Counted from the stretch's first letter, positions 18,558 through 25,834 are shown. The stretch is DNA of 64,000 nt from an uncultured Pseudomonadota bacterium (GCA_902799835.1 CADCCF010000005.1:257722-321721); one strand, 5' to 3'. The notes: generated by a model not told the origin, from the sequence alone. A program made the numbers and translations.

Positions 18558-19232
18558 ATGCCTGCTACTACCGATAAATTCTATAATCTGAAAATTGACA
18601 TTATATCCAACGGTCGTGTTTGTGTAGAAACCGCCGCAGTGCGTAGCATTATTGATAAAGATGACAGTCAGTATTTTGATATTTATATCTACCGTCTGAA
18701 AAAGGCCTTTATTTTTGAAAAAAATTTCATTCGTCGTATTTATGATCTGAGCCGCGATAAAGCTTATACTGATATGGATAAGTTTATTGCGGACTTTAAT
18801 TGTGAGCTGTCTCAAAGTGATGAAAATGTTAACGGTGCAGCAGCCTTAGCAAAAAAGATGCAACGCAGTGAGGAAATATTACAGCCGTTATTAAGTGACA
18901 TAATTTTGATGCTTTTTATTGCTCGTATAGATATTGATAATGAGCAGTTGAAAGAAAAAGTTATTTTTGAATATATCACATCCAAGCTGCCTAAAACCCA
19001 AATTTTAAGTCTGTTGTATGTGCAAAAATATCTCAATTCTATTACGGTTGAACGTGAGGATTTTTATCGTCATTTGCCCGAGATGCGTAGTAAGAATAAA
19101 GACGAAGCCAATGATTTTTATCAAACTGTTCTTAAAATATGCCTTTCTGATGGACGAATGCACTATGCCGAAAGATTGTACTTGGCAGAAATTGTACAGT
19201 TTTTCCGTCTGCATGATATTGATTTAGTCTGA
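18558..19232 (+). CDS. TerB-like protein of unknown function
   Basis: 224 residues, no signal peptide. The C-terminal segment 'LKICLSDGRMHYAERLYL' followed by 'EIVQFFRLHDID' resembles the TerB/DjlA-type helical repeat, whose signature is an acidic 'ADG.is..E' motif. The N-terminal ~100 residues are not recognised. It lies 12 bp after mfd with ribosome site AAAGGAAA, so it is probably cotranscribed. TerB-like domains bind metal or sit at membranes in other systems; no specific role is claimed. Family assignment is tentative. Confidence 0.7.
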   Translation: MPATTDKFYNLKIDIISNGRVCVETAAVRSIIDKDDSQYFDIYIYRLKKAFIFEKNFIRRIYDLSRDKAYTDMDKFIADFNCELSQSDENVNGAAALAKKMQRSEEILQPLLSDIILMLFIARIDIDNEQLKEKVIFEYITSKLPKTQILSLLYVQKYLNSITVEREDFYRHLPEMRSKNKDEANDFYQTVLKICLSDGRMHYAERLYLAEIVQFFRLHDIDLV

Positions 19233-19276
19233 ATTATACCATATCTGTATTGTTTTTTATCAGTTATCCTCAGTTT

Positions 19277-19309
19277 TTCTTGAGCTAATATATTGATACA
19301 GCTCAAGAA
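19277..19309. other. Perfect 10-bp hairpin upstream of the toxin locus
   Basis: TTCTTGAGCT, a 13-base loop and AGCTCAAGAA. No poly-T run follows on either strand, so it is not a standard terminator. It lies between the TerB-like gene and the shared operator and may end the mfd transcript or mark the locus boundary. Confidence 0.5.
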
Positions 19310-19333
19310 ATTATGATAATATAAAATATTTTT

Positions 19334-19351
19334 TATTGTATATTTACAATA
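19334..19351. promoter_or_regulatory. Palindromic operator shared with the 37.3-kb site
   Basis: TATTGTATATTTACAATA, containing ATTGTA-N4-TACAAT, with another half-site (TACAAT) ten bases on. The same 18-mer with one central base changed lies at 37317-37334, upstream of the gene at 37401. It sits about 60 bp before the toxin start, in a region dense in TATAAT-like hexamers. Confidence 0.6.
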
Positions 19352-19409
19352 TAAATACAATAATATATAGTTTGGGCTAATAACAATTTTTTTAAGAAAG
19401 GAAAAAAGA

Positions 19410-20417
19410 ATGAGCAAAGCCATAGGAAGAGCATTGGGAGCAGGATTAGCCACTCCATCAGTCAACGGTACGGAAAATAACATATTAACCTATCTCCAAA
19501 GATATAACATTCCGCAGCCTGACAACACTATGTTGTTAGCAGGTTTAAGGACACAAAATCCCATAACCTTGGCCATAATGGATCAGCAAAAACAACTTAA
19601 CAACCTTCAACAACAAACTTCTCTCAATCCTGTTTTGCAGCAACAATATAACAACTTATTATTGCAAAGCTTGCAAAATCAGATTCAATCTCAACAGGTA
19701 AATTCACTGCAACCTAATACCGCACCACAATCTCAACTGGTGTCTAACGGTTTAATAAATGATTTAGATAGTATAATCTATGGAGCCTCGCGCGCCTTAA
19801 ACGGTATAACTTATGGCGGGTTTGACTATTTGGGGAATAAATTAGGGATTGATACACAGATGAATAACTATTTGCAAAATCAAGCCGCGGCAGGAATGGG
19901 CAATATAGCACAAACAGTCGGCAATATGGCAGAGCTGGGCGGCAATATTTTGCCATGGTTGGTCGGTGGAACAGTTGTTTCCGGACCGATAAATGCAGCA
20001 TATAACGGTTATAAAATCGGCAAAGCTTATGACAGATTGCAACAAAATCCATATCAGGGGCAAGGTAGTGATGTGATTGCGCGTATGAGGAACCATGCCG
20101 GTGAACCGGTAGTATTGCAGCGTGGTGAAGCCATTCCCGATAATATGGGTAATGTATTAACTAGTGGAAAAAAACTATGGCATACAACTGGAACGGAACG
20201 TAATTATGGCTTAAATAAAATAATGTATAAGCATGAAATGCCGAAAAATGAAGTAACCCAAATTCCAAAGTACATCAGAAATAATACACCTATTGAAATA
20301 ACATCAAGAGGACAAAAAATTTATGCAGTATTAGAACCAGATGGAGAAATTAGAATAGTTACCACTCCACGAGCTATAGGAGAGACAATATCTTCTATGT
20401 ATTTTAAAACAAAATAA
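19410..20417 (+). CDS. Polymorphic-toxin-like protein with BECR-type nuclease tip
   Basis: 335 residues. Residues 1-~110 are Gln/Asn-rich and carry no recognised secretion domain or signal peptide. Residues ~160-200 are glycine-rich and hydrophobic ('GMGNIAQTVGNMAELGGN', 'LPWLVGGTVVSG'). A linker 'GEPVVLQRGEAIPDNMGN' (~231-248) precedes a C-terminal ~85-residue domain with 'NYGLNKIMYKHEM', 'TQIPKYI' and 'ETISSMY'. That pattern resembles the phage-linked barnase/EndoU/ColicinE5-D/RelE (BECR) nuclease families, so an RNase is inferred. The ribosome site AAAGGAAAA is good. Four partial copies of the tip follow downstream. No immunity gene adjoins it, which is unusual. It could also be a prophage structural protein with a nuclease tail. 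Confidence 0.7.
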   Translation: MSKAIGRALGAGLATPSVNGTENNILTYLQRYNIPQPDNTMLLAGLRTQNPITLAIMDQQKQLNNLQQQTSLNPVLQQQYNNLLLQSLQNQIQSQQVNSLQPNTAPQSQLVSNGLINDLDSIIYGASRALNGITYGGFDYLGNKLGIDTQMNNYLQNQAAAGMGNIAQTVGNMAELGGNILPWLVGGTVVSGPINAAYNGYKIGKAYDRLQQNPYQGQGSDVIARMRNHAGEPVVLQRGEAIPDNMGNVLTSGKKLWHTTGTERNYGLNKIMYKHEMPKNEVTQIPKYIRNNTPIEITSRGQKIYAVLEPDGEIRIVTTPRAIGETISSMYFKTK

Positions 20418-20432
20418 ATTTTATATTACAAG

Positions 20433-20455
20433 AAAGCCCTCTTAATGAGGGCTTT
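20433..20455 (+). terminator. Terminator T1 after complete toxin gene
   Basis: AAAGCCCTC-TTAAT-GAGGGCTTT followed by CCCTTTTTA. The same stem recurs after tip copies C and D, so the terminator belongs to the repeated cassette. Confidence 0.85.
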
Positions 20456-20464
20456 CCCTTTTTA

Positions 20465-20626
20465 CTCCTGCTCCCCGCTTCCCCGCCAGAGAGAGATACA
20501 CAATAGGCGATTTCGGTTTCATTCCCATTGGCAAAAAGTACCTTAAGGTAATTTTAAGATAATACTTAATTCAAATAAAGTCAATATAAGATAGAAATAT
20601 TAAAAAAAATCAACCATGAATTATCA
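20465..20626 (+). repeat. Structured repeat R1 of toxin-tip array
   Basis: First of four ~135-160-bp repeats that follow each tip terminator. Shared parts are AGATACACAATAGGCGATT, the 12-bp palindrome TACCTTAAGGTA, AATACTTAATTCAAATAAAG and a closing TGAATTATCA. Hairpin P1 here is diverged (CTCCTG/CAGAGAG with one bulge); P2 is CAATAGG/CCCATTG with one mismatch; P3 is the TACCTTAAGGTA palindrome. Confidence 0.8.
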
Positions 20627-20657
20627 GCTTATAATGTTTTAGTCAGGCGGTGAACCG

Positions 20658-20957
20658 ATGGTATTGCAGCGTGGTGAAGCCATTCCCGATAATATGGGTA
20701 ATCCTATTGTGCATGGTAAAGCATTAGGTAGAGAAACCGGAACTGTTCAAAATTATGGATTAGATAAAGCCATTTATCGCCATGATATATCAAGACAAGA
20801 TGCGCAAAAAATACCTAAAATCATTAAAAAACAACCTGTTGAAACAAATCAGTTTGGTCAAAAAGTGTATGTTGTAAAAGATAATGATGGCACAATCAGA
20901 CTCATAACCTCACCAACACCAAACGGAACAACTATTTCGTCCATATATCGTCCTTAA
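20658..20957 (+). CDS. Orphan toxin-tip copy B
   Basis: 99 residues homologous to the C-terminal third of the 19410 protein. It begins inside the linker ('MVLQRGEAIPDNMGN', the ATG replacing a Val codon), continues with 'QNYGLDKAIYRHD' and ends 'TISSIYRP'. A TAG stop six codons upstream cuts it off from any larger protein. The GGTGA just before the ATG could act as a ribosome site, so it may be translated alone; equally it may be a silent cassette awaiting recombination onto the full gene through the shared linker. The tip differs clearly from copy A, by eye at roughly half of residues, so it is not a recent duplicate. Confidence 0.55.
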   Translation: MVLQRGEAIPDNMGNPIVHGKALGRETGTVQNYGLDKAIYRHDISRQDAQKIPKIIKKQPVETNQFGQKVYVVKDNDGTIRLITSPTPNGTTISSIYRP

Positions 20958-20966
20958 TAACCAAAT

Positions 20967-20992
20967 GAAGCCCATCAATGTTGATGGGCTTC
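20967..20992 (+). terminator. Terminator T2 after tip copy B
   Basis: Perfect 12-bp stem GAAGCCCATCAA / TTGATGGGCTTC with a two-base gap, followed by GTTCTT. It has a different sequence from T1/T3/T4 at the same position in the cassette. Confidence 0.75.
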
Positions 20993-21002
20993 GTTCTTAA
21001 TC

Positions 21003-21137
21003 CTTTATGTGATGAGTCTGACCACATAAAGATACACAATAGGCGATTATCCTATTTCGTTCCTATTGGTAAGAACACTTTTAGAAGTGTATCCTAAAGG
21101 CACTTTTAATATAATCTAAATACCCTAAAAGTCAATC
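21003..21137 (+). repeat. Structured repeat R2 (most diverged)
   Basis: Keeps AGATACACAATAGGCGATT but differs downstream. P1 is a perfect 9-bp stem CTTTATGTG/CACATAAAG with an 11-base loop. P2 is a perfect 7-bp CAATAGG/CCTATTG. At the P3 position the palindrome is replaced by another hairpin, ACACTT-TTAG-AAGTGT. The structure is thus kept while the sequence changes. Confidence 0.75.
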
Positions 21138-21142
21138 TTTAT

Positions 21143-21352
21143 TATGGCTTAAATAAAATAATGTATAAGCATGAAATGCCAAAAGATGAAGCAACCCAAA
21201 TTCCTAAATATCTTAAAAACAATAATCCTATAGAAGTTAGTCCAAGGGGGCAAAATGTTTATATAATAAAAACACCGACAGGAGAATTAAAACTCATAAC
21301 CTCGCCAACCTCTAATGGAACAACAATCTCTTCTATGTATTATCCCAAATAA
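21143..21352 (+). pseudogene. Truncated toxin-tip copy C
   Basis: Homology to the complete gene starts abruptly at 'YGLNKIMYKHEMPK' and runs to the stop ('ISSMYYPK'), so the linker and the first ~35 residues of the tip are missing. It is very close to copy A at both DNA and protein level. An ATG at 21161 would give a 63-residue product without a recognisable ribosome site. It is probably a non-functional cassette or recombination leftover. Confidence 0.6.
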
Positions 21353-21358
21353 ACAAGC

Positions 21359-21381
21359 AAAGCCCTCTTGATGAGGGCTTT
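21359..21381 (+). terminator. Terminator T3 after tip copy C
   Basis: AAAGCCCTC-TTGAT-GAGGGCTTT, the same stem as T1 with one loop base changed. Confidence 0.8.
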
Positions 21382-21392
21382 CCCTCTTTATC

Positions 21393-21553
21393 CTTTGCTT
21401 GAAATTGCAATCCAAACAAAGATACACAATAGGCGATTAAAATCTTTCGTTCCTATCGGAAAGAGTACCTTAAGGTAATTTTAAGGTAATACTTAATTCA
21501 AATAAAGTCAATATAAGATAGAAATATTAAAAAAAATCAACTATGAATTATCA
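21393..21553 (+). repeat. Structured repeat R3
   Basis: P1 is CTTTGCTTG/CAAACAAAG (8 of 9 pairs, 11-base loop), P2 is CAATAGG/CCTATCG (6 of 7), P3 is TACCTTAAGGTA. From AGATACAC onward it is nearly identical to R4. It ends at TGAATTATCA, exactly where the tip remnant D is joined. Confidence 0.8.
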
Positions 21554-21580
21554 ATTTCTTCTATGTATTATCTCAAATAA
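21554..21580 (+). pseudogene. Toxin-tip remnant D (last eight codons)
   Basis: Only the final codons of a tip survive, reading ISSMYYLK and a TAA stop; copy C ends ISSMYYPK. The remnant is joined directly to the end of R3 and followed by a normal cassette terminator, which shows that cassettes are trimmed from their 5' side. Confidence 0.6.
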
Positions 21581-21584
21581 TACA

Positions 21585-21609
21585 AAAGCCCTCTAATCAA
21601 GAGGGCTTT
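21585..21609 (+). terminator. Terminator T4 after remnant D
   Basis: AAAGCCCTC-TAATCAA-GAGGGCTTT, the same stem as T1 and T3 with a longer loop. Confidence 0.75.
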
Positions 21610-21621
21610 CGCCTCTCTATC

Positions 21622-21783
21622 CTTTAACCGACAGTCTAGCACGATTAAAGATACACAATAGGCGATTAAAATCTTTCGTTCCTATCGGAGAAAAGTACCT
21701 TAAGGTAATTTTAAGGTAATACTTAATTCAAATAAAGTCAATATAAAATAGAAATGTTAAAAAAAATCAACCATGAATTATCA
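21622..21783 (+). repeat. Structured repeat R4
   Basis: P1 is CTTTAACCG/CGATTAAAG (8 of 9 pairs, 11-base loop sharing AGTCT with the R2 loop), P2 is CAATAGG/CCTATCG, P3 is TACCTTAAGGTA. It ends TGAATTATCA and is followed by remnant E. Confidence 0.8.
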
Positions 21784-21799
21784 TTTATAATGCTTTAAT

Positions 21800-21910
21800 G
21801 GACCGATAGTGTTGCAGAGTGGTGAAGCCATTCCCGATAATATGGGTAATCCTATTGTGCAGAGTAGAGATTTAAAACGCGCAACCGGAATTGAGGTGGA
21901 AAATTTATGA
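21800..21910 (+). pseudogene. Toxin-tip remnant E (linker only)
   Basis: Reads GPIVLQSGEAIPDNMGNPIV and then diverges to a TGA stop before the nuclease motifs. It is closest to copy B ('NPIV' after the shared linker). A stop lies four codons upstream and no start codon is in frame, so this is a broken cassette and the last unit of the array. Confidence 0.6.
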
Positions 21911-21946
21911 GAAAACTTATGTGATTTATATAATTATTTAAAACGG

Positions 21947-21974
21947 AAAAAGGTCTGTTTCTCAACAGACCTTT
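21947..21974 (-). terminator. Terminator of the 22.7-22.0 kb operon
   Basis: AAAGGTCTGTT-TCTC-AACAGACCTTT; on the minus strand the stem runs into TTTTTCC. It directly follows the stop of the gene at 21982-22314 and also closes the toxin array. Confidence 0.8.
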
Positions 21975-21981
21975 ATGTTTT

Positions 21982-22314
21982 TTAGTATAACGCATCCAAG
22001 ATTTCGACCAGTGGCGCGCGATAGCGAGGGAGCTGGTTATAAGGCACTGGCTGCATCAGCAGCGCAAATGCCTGAGATAGGCTCAAGAAACCAGCTTCTC
22101 CGACACCGCCACAGTTGAGAACTGTGGTTATGTCGTCGAAAGCCACCAGGATTTCCATCCTTTTGGCTTCCTTGATCTTCGCGGTCATTGCGAAGTCGAG
22201 CAAGAAAGGAACTTCCTTAGCTCTAATTCTTCGAGTGCGACGGCAAAGGCTGCCTATCTTTCTCAGATCTTTATCGCGCTCCTCAAGCGGGAGGTCTTCT
22301 ATTACCAGTCTCAT
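21982..22314 (-). CDS. Hypothetical protein, second gene of foreign-looking pair
   Basis: 110 residues, unrecognised, mostly helical, starting 'MRLVIEDLPLEERDKDLR' with an Arg-rich stretch ('CRRTRRIRAKEV'). There is no signal peptide. Its ATG overlaps the upstream stop by 4 bp and has a strong AAAGGAGG ribosome site inside the upstream gene, so the pair is coupled. Codon choice is richer in G and C than in surrounding core genes. It lies directly beyond the toxin array, on the opposite strand. An immunity role is not supported by spacing or orientation but cannot be excluded. Confidence 0.7.
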   Translation of the reverse strand: MRLVIEDLPLEERDKDLRKIGSLCRRTRRIRAKEVPFLLDFAMTAKIKEAKRMEILVAFDDITTVLNCGGVGEAGFLSLSQAFALLMQPVPYNQLPRYRAPLVEILDALY

Positions 22315-22712
22315 TTTGCTGCCTCCTTTCCGAAGCTATCCATGGTCAGTCCATAGACTTCCATGGCAGTTTCTAAGAACGCTGGATAGCACAACTTGAT
22401 GTCGTGCGGATCCATGGCAGAGGTCGCCAGTTTGAGCCTTTCGGCCAAGGTTAGACAACAGTGATATCCTCTGTTACCGCGTGTTGAAAACACGGCGGGT
22501 ATCACCATCATATGCACCCTTTTTCGTTCACACTTGAGCCCGTAAGCATCGTCCCAAGCCTCAACCACCTCATCATAAGTGTAAGGCTTTTTAGTTTCAG
22601 GATTGATACGATGCTTGGCGGCTTTGATGAAGCGGCTGAGACCGACAATTTGGTCTTTCTCATAGAAGTTTCCGTTGAGGGTTGCTCCTTCTTTTATTGC
22701 GATGCTACGCAT
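22311..22712 (-). CDS. Hypothetical protein, first gene of foreign-looking pair
   Basis: 133 residues from ATG 22712 ('MRSIAIKEGATLNGNFYEKD'). A longer frame starting at TTG 22820 is rejected because that TTG is the -35 box of a good promoter and the extra residues translate the leader. There is no Shine-Dalgarno before ATG 22712, only an A-rich run. It contains 'RINPETKKPYTYDEVVEAW' and 'GYHCCLTLAERLKLA'; no family was recognised. Base composition is more GC-rich than its neighbours. It is followed by the coupled 21982-22314 gene and a terminator, making a self-contained two-gene unit. Confidence 0.65.
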   Translation of the reverse strand: MRSIAIKEGATLNGNFYEKDQIVGLSRFIKAAKHRINPETKKPYTYDEVVEAWDDAYGLKCERKRVHMMVIPAVFSTRGNRGYHCCLTLAERLKLATSAMDPHDIKLCYPAFLETAMEVYGLTMDSFGKEAAK

Positions 22713-22791
22713 AATTTTTTTGTGCCGGTTTTTTATCGAGGTTGGCCCATCCTCTTCTAAATAATAAAAATAATGCTTAAAATGTAGAAAT

Positions 22792-22820
22792 AAATTACCA
22801 TTTTTTGTCCAAATCGTCAA
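22792..22820 (-). promoter_or_regulatory. Predicted promoter of the 22.7-kb gene pair
   Basis: On the minus strand TTGACG, a 17-bp spacer and TAATTT. The leader to ATG 22712 would be about 75 bases. Confidence 0.5.
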
Positions 22821-22828
22821 CCTTAAAA

Positions 22829-22863
22829 ATAAAAAAACGCTTCTGTTTTTTTACAGAAGCGTT
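22829..22863 (-). terminator. Terminator of fabF-fabD-lipoprotein operon
   Basis: AACGCTTCTGT / ACAGAAGCGTT, 11-bp stem, with a T7 run on the minus strand 20 bases after the lipoprotein stop. Confidence 0.85.
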
Positions 22864-22883
22864 AAAAATCAAAGAGTTATCTC

Positions 22884-23522
22884 TTATTGCATATTAACCA
22901 ATACAATCTCGACTCGGCGATTTAGCTCACGACCGGCCGCTGTTTTGTTATCGGCAATCGGATTAGATGAACCTAAACCGGTTGCTTTAAGGCGAGTCGC
23001 CGCCACACCCTTAACTCGCAAAAAGTCAGCCACGGCATTGGCTCTTTTTTGTGATAACGGATTGTTGATGGCATCAGTTCCGGTGTTGTCGGTATAGCCG
23101 TTAACATAAACCAAAGTCTTGTCATATTCCGTCAACACTTTGGCAATAGAGGTGACCACCGGTTGAAATGATGATTTGATAAAGGCCTCATTGGTATCAA
23201 AAGTAATGTTGCCCGGCATAACTAAATAAATTTGCCCGTTTTCTTCTCTAACTTGTACACCGGTACCAACCAATTCCTGACGCAATTTGGCAGCTTGATA
23301 ATCCATATAACCACCGGTTCCGGCTCCGGCCAAAGCGCCAATTCCGGCGCCGATTAAAGCTCCTTTTTTACCTCCGGCCAAAGCGCCGATACCGGCACCG
23401 ACCGCCGTACCGATACCCGTACCCCAAGTTGTTTTGGCAACTTTTGATTCTCCGGTATAAGGATCGGTGGCACAAGCACTCAATAACGATATTGCAACCG
23501 CCATACAGATAATTTTTTTCAT
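22884..23522 (-). CDS. OmpA-family lipoprotein (YiaD-like)
   Basis: 212 residues. Signal 'MKKIICMAVAISLLSAC' has lipobox LSAC and lipidated Cys17. Residues ~33-70 form a glycine-zipper segment ('GTAVGAGIGALAGGKKGALI'). The C-terminal ~110 residues are an OmpA-like peptidoglycan-binding domain with 'VNGYTDNTGTD', 'NPLSQKRANAVADFL' and 'GRELNRRVEIVL', including the Asp and Arg that hold diaminopimelate. It is probably in the outer membrane, tethering it to the wall. The ATG is 3 bases after the fabD stop, so it is cotranscribed with fatty acid synthesis genes. Confidence 0.9.
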   Translation of the reverse strand: MKKIICMAVAISLLSACATDPYTGESKVAKTTWGTGIGTAVGAGIGALAGGKKGALIGAGIGALAGAGTGGYMDYQAAKLRQELVGTGVQVREENGQIYLVMPGNITFDTNEAFIKSSFQPVVTSIAKVLTEYDKTLVYVNGYTDNTGTDAINNPLSQKRANAVADFLRVKGVAATRLKATGLGSSNPIADNKTAAGRELNRRVEIVLVNMQ

Positions 23523-23525
23523 ATT

Positions 23526-24452
23526 TTATAACTCCTCTTGGTTTTTGATAATCTCACTTGCGGTTTTAATCTCGACTTCCGGTCTGATTTTTTTTACCAA
23601 TCCGGCCAAAATATTACTAAAACCGACTTCCACAAAACTTTCCGCATTATTTTCAGCAATATAATTAATGCTTTCTTGCCACTTAACTGTATGCGTAATT
23701 TGTTCTTTTAGCAACTCTTTTATTTCATTTATGCTGTCATAAGGTTGGGCGGTCATGTTGCTGATAACTTTTACCTCGGGCAGGGTGATTTTTGCTTCTT
23801 GCAAAGCTTGTTCCATTTTGTCGGCCGCGCTTTGCATCAACGGCGAGTGAAAAGCTCCGGATACCGTCAAAGTTATGGCACGTTTGGCACCACGTTGCAA
23901 AGCTTCTGCATTTGCCGCCGCCACTTCTTTTTCACCACCAGATATAACAATTTGTGTCGGGGCATTAGAATTGCCGACATAACAATTATTCAGAGCGGCA
24001 ATTTGGTTGACTTGTGCAAAGTCCAACCCGATTATTGCCGACATTACACCCTTTTGCTCCAGGCAAGCTTGCATCATATATTCACCGCGTAATTTCAGTA
24101 ACTTGGCAGTATCTTCCAAACTTAAAGCTCCGGCCGCGCACAATGCCGAATATTCTCCCAAAGAATGACCGGCCATAAATTTAACATTTGCTAAATCAAT
24201 CAATCCGATTTGTTTCATAACCTCAAAATAGGCCATCGCCACGCACATAATAGCCGGCTGTGCATGGTTGGTCAGACTCAAATCATCTTCATTTCCGAAA
24301 AATATCAAATCCGACAACTTATAATGCAAAGTCTCATCAACCCGCTCAAAAACATCTTTAGCGACCGCAAAATTATTGTATAAATCCTTGCCCATGCCAA
24401 CTTTTTGTGATCCTTGACCGGAAAACAGCAAAGCCAATGATTTTATTTTCAT
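23526..24452 (-). CDS. fabD: Malonyl-CoA:ACP transacylase FabD
   Basis: Loads malonyl groups onto acyl carrier protein for fatty acid synthesis. The 308 residues match E. coli FabD (309). Motifs: 'LLFSGQGSQKVGMGKDL' at the N-terminus, nucleophile 'GHSLGEYSAL' (Ser near residue 94), the conserved Arg after it, and catalytic His in 'SGAFHSPLM'. It lies 16 bp after fabF. FabG and AcpP, often between these genes, are absent from the window. Confidence 0.96.
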   Translation of the reverse strand: MKIKSLALLFSGQGSQKVGMGKDLYNNFAVAKDVFERVDETLHYKLSDLIFFGNEDDLSLTNHAQPAIMCVAMAYFEVMKQIGLIDLANVKFMAGHSLGEYSALCAAGALSLEDTAKLLKLRGEYMMQACLEQKGVMSAIIGLDFAQVNQIAALNNCYVGNSNAPTQIVISGGEKEVAAANAEALQRGAKRAITLTVSGAFHSPLMQSAADKMEQALQEAKITLPEVKVISNMTAQPYDSINEIKELLKEQITHTVKWQESINYIAENNAESFVEVGFSNILAGLVKKIRPEVEIKTASEIIKNQEEL

Positions 24453-24468
24453 ATTCGTTCCTTAGGGC

Positions 24469-25725
24469 TTAAAGTTTCTTCAAAATCAGCGAGGCATTAG
24501 TTCCGCCAAATCCGAATGAATTGGACATAGCAACTTTTACTTCACATTTCTGTGCCTGATTGGCCACCAAATTCATTCCCTTGGCTTCTTCAATCGGATC
24601 TTCCAAATTTAAGGTTGGCGGAACAATACCTTGTTCAATCGCTTTAGCACAGAAAATTGCCTCAACCGCTCCGGCCGCACCCAACATGTGTCCGATAGCT
24701 GATTTGGTTGATGACATTCTTAAATTATCACATCCGACAAACAATTCACTTACAGCTTTGGCTTCCATAGCATCACCAATCATGGTTGATGTACCGTGAG
24801 CATTGATATAGTCAATATCTTGCGGCTTAAGTCTGGCCTTTTGTAATGCCTGTTGCATTGCGCGCTTCGCTCCGTTGCCATCCGGCGCCGGGGAGGTGAT
24901 GTGATAGGCATCACCCGAGCAGCCATAACCGACAATCTCAGCATAAATTTTGGCACCGCGTTTAATCGCGTGTTCATATTCTTCCAAAACTACAACTCCG
25001 GCTCCTTCACTGATAACAAATCCGTCATGTCCCTTATCCCATGGACGAGAAGCTTTTTGCGGAGTGTCATTATAGCTGTGGGACAGAGCTCTGGCTTGAG
25101 CAAAACCACCGACTGATAACGGATAAATTGCCGATTCTGCGCCACCGGCTACAATCACATCAGCATCATCAAGTACAATGCTTTGATATGCATTAATAAT
25201 AGCATGGGCACCGGTTGCACAAGCCGTAACTGTTGCCATGTTGGGGCCTTTGAAACCATAACGCATCGAAACATGTCCTGAGGCCATATTGATAATACTG
25301 GAGGGAATAAAAAACGGACTGATGCGGCGAGGTCCGGCTTCAGCTAAAGATTGTGAAGTGCTGTAAATAGTCTTTAGACCACCGATACCTGAGCCGATAA
25401 TAACACCGGTGCGATTTTTTTCTTCCTCGCTTTCCGGTTTCCAATTGGCGTCATTAACAGCTTCTTGGGAAGCGGCCAAAGCAAATAACACAAAATCATC
25501 CACACGACGTTGCTCTTTAGGTTCCATTACCAAATCTGGATTAAACTGTCCTTTTTCTTCTCCGAAAATGACTTGTCCGGCAATTTGTGACACATATTCC
25601 GAAGCATCAAATTTTTCGATTTTGCTGATGGCTGATTTGCCTTCCAACAATGAATTCCATGCTAAATCAACTCCCATTCCGAAAGGAGTTAATGAACCCA
25701 AACCGGTAATAACAACTCTTCTCAT
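24469..25725 (-). CDS. fabF: 3-oxoacyl-ACP synthase II (FabF)
   Basis: Condensing enzyme that elongates acyl-ACP with malonyl-ACP. 418 residues. Active-site Cys is in 'VTACATGAHAI', the two His in 'NAHGTSTMIGD' and 'SAIGHMLGAAGA', and the C-terminal 'NSFGFGGTNASL' loop is present. The ribosome site is weak. It is the first gene of a fabF-fabD-lipoprotein unit. Cys-His-His (not Cys-His-Asn) excludes FabH. Confidence 0.96.
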   Translation of the reverse strand: MRRVVITGLGSLTPFGMGVDLAWNSLLEGKSAISKIEKFDASEYVSQIAGQVIFGEEKGQFNPDLVMEPKEQRRVDDFVLFALAASQEAVNDANWKPESEEEKNRTGVIIGSGIGGLKTIYSTSQSLAEAGPRRISPFFIPSSIINMASGHVSMRYGFKGPNMATVTACATGAHAIINAYQSIVLDDADVIVAGGAESAIYPLSVGGFAQARALSHSYNDTPQKASRPWDKGHDGFVISEGAGVVVLEEYEHAIKRGAKIYAEIVGYGCSGDAYHITSPAPDGNGAKRAMQQALQKARLKPQDIDYINAHGTSTMIGDAMEAKAVSELFVGCDNLRMSSTKSAIGHMLGAAGAVEAIFCAKAIEQGIVPPTLNLEDPIEEAKGMNLVANQAQKCEVKVAMSNSFGFGGTNASLILKKL

Positions 25726-25834
25726 AATTTCTGTCCGTAATTTATATAGTTAAAAAATCAAGCGTAAAGTAGCGGTAATCAAAATCAAAGTCAACCGCTC
25801 AAACTCAATATTACGGCTTTTTAACATTATGTGA

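Noticed and set aside
21003-21031. Hammerhead ribozyme suggested by TGATGAG in the P1 loop of R2
   Set aside because: The flanking CUGAUGA and GAAA core elements are missing and the other R copies do not share the word.
20465-21783. CRISPR array
   Set aside because: Repeats are ~135-160 bp, only four, irregularly spaced by toxin fragments; no cas genes.
20465-21783. Integron attC sites
   Set aside because: The organisation (ORF plus structured 3' element, repeated) is similar, but the GTTRRRY/RYYYAAC core sites are absent and no integrase is in the window.
22713-22820. N-terminal extension of the 22311 gene
   Set aside because: The TTG start at 22820 is the -35 box of the predicted promoter; the extra residues translate promoter and leader.
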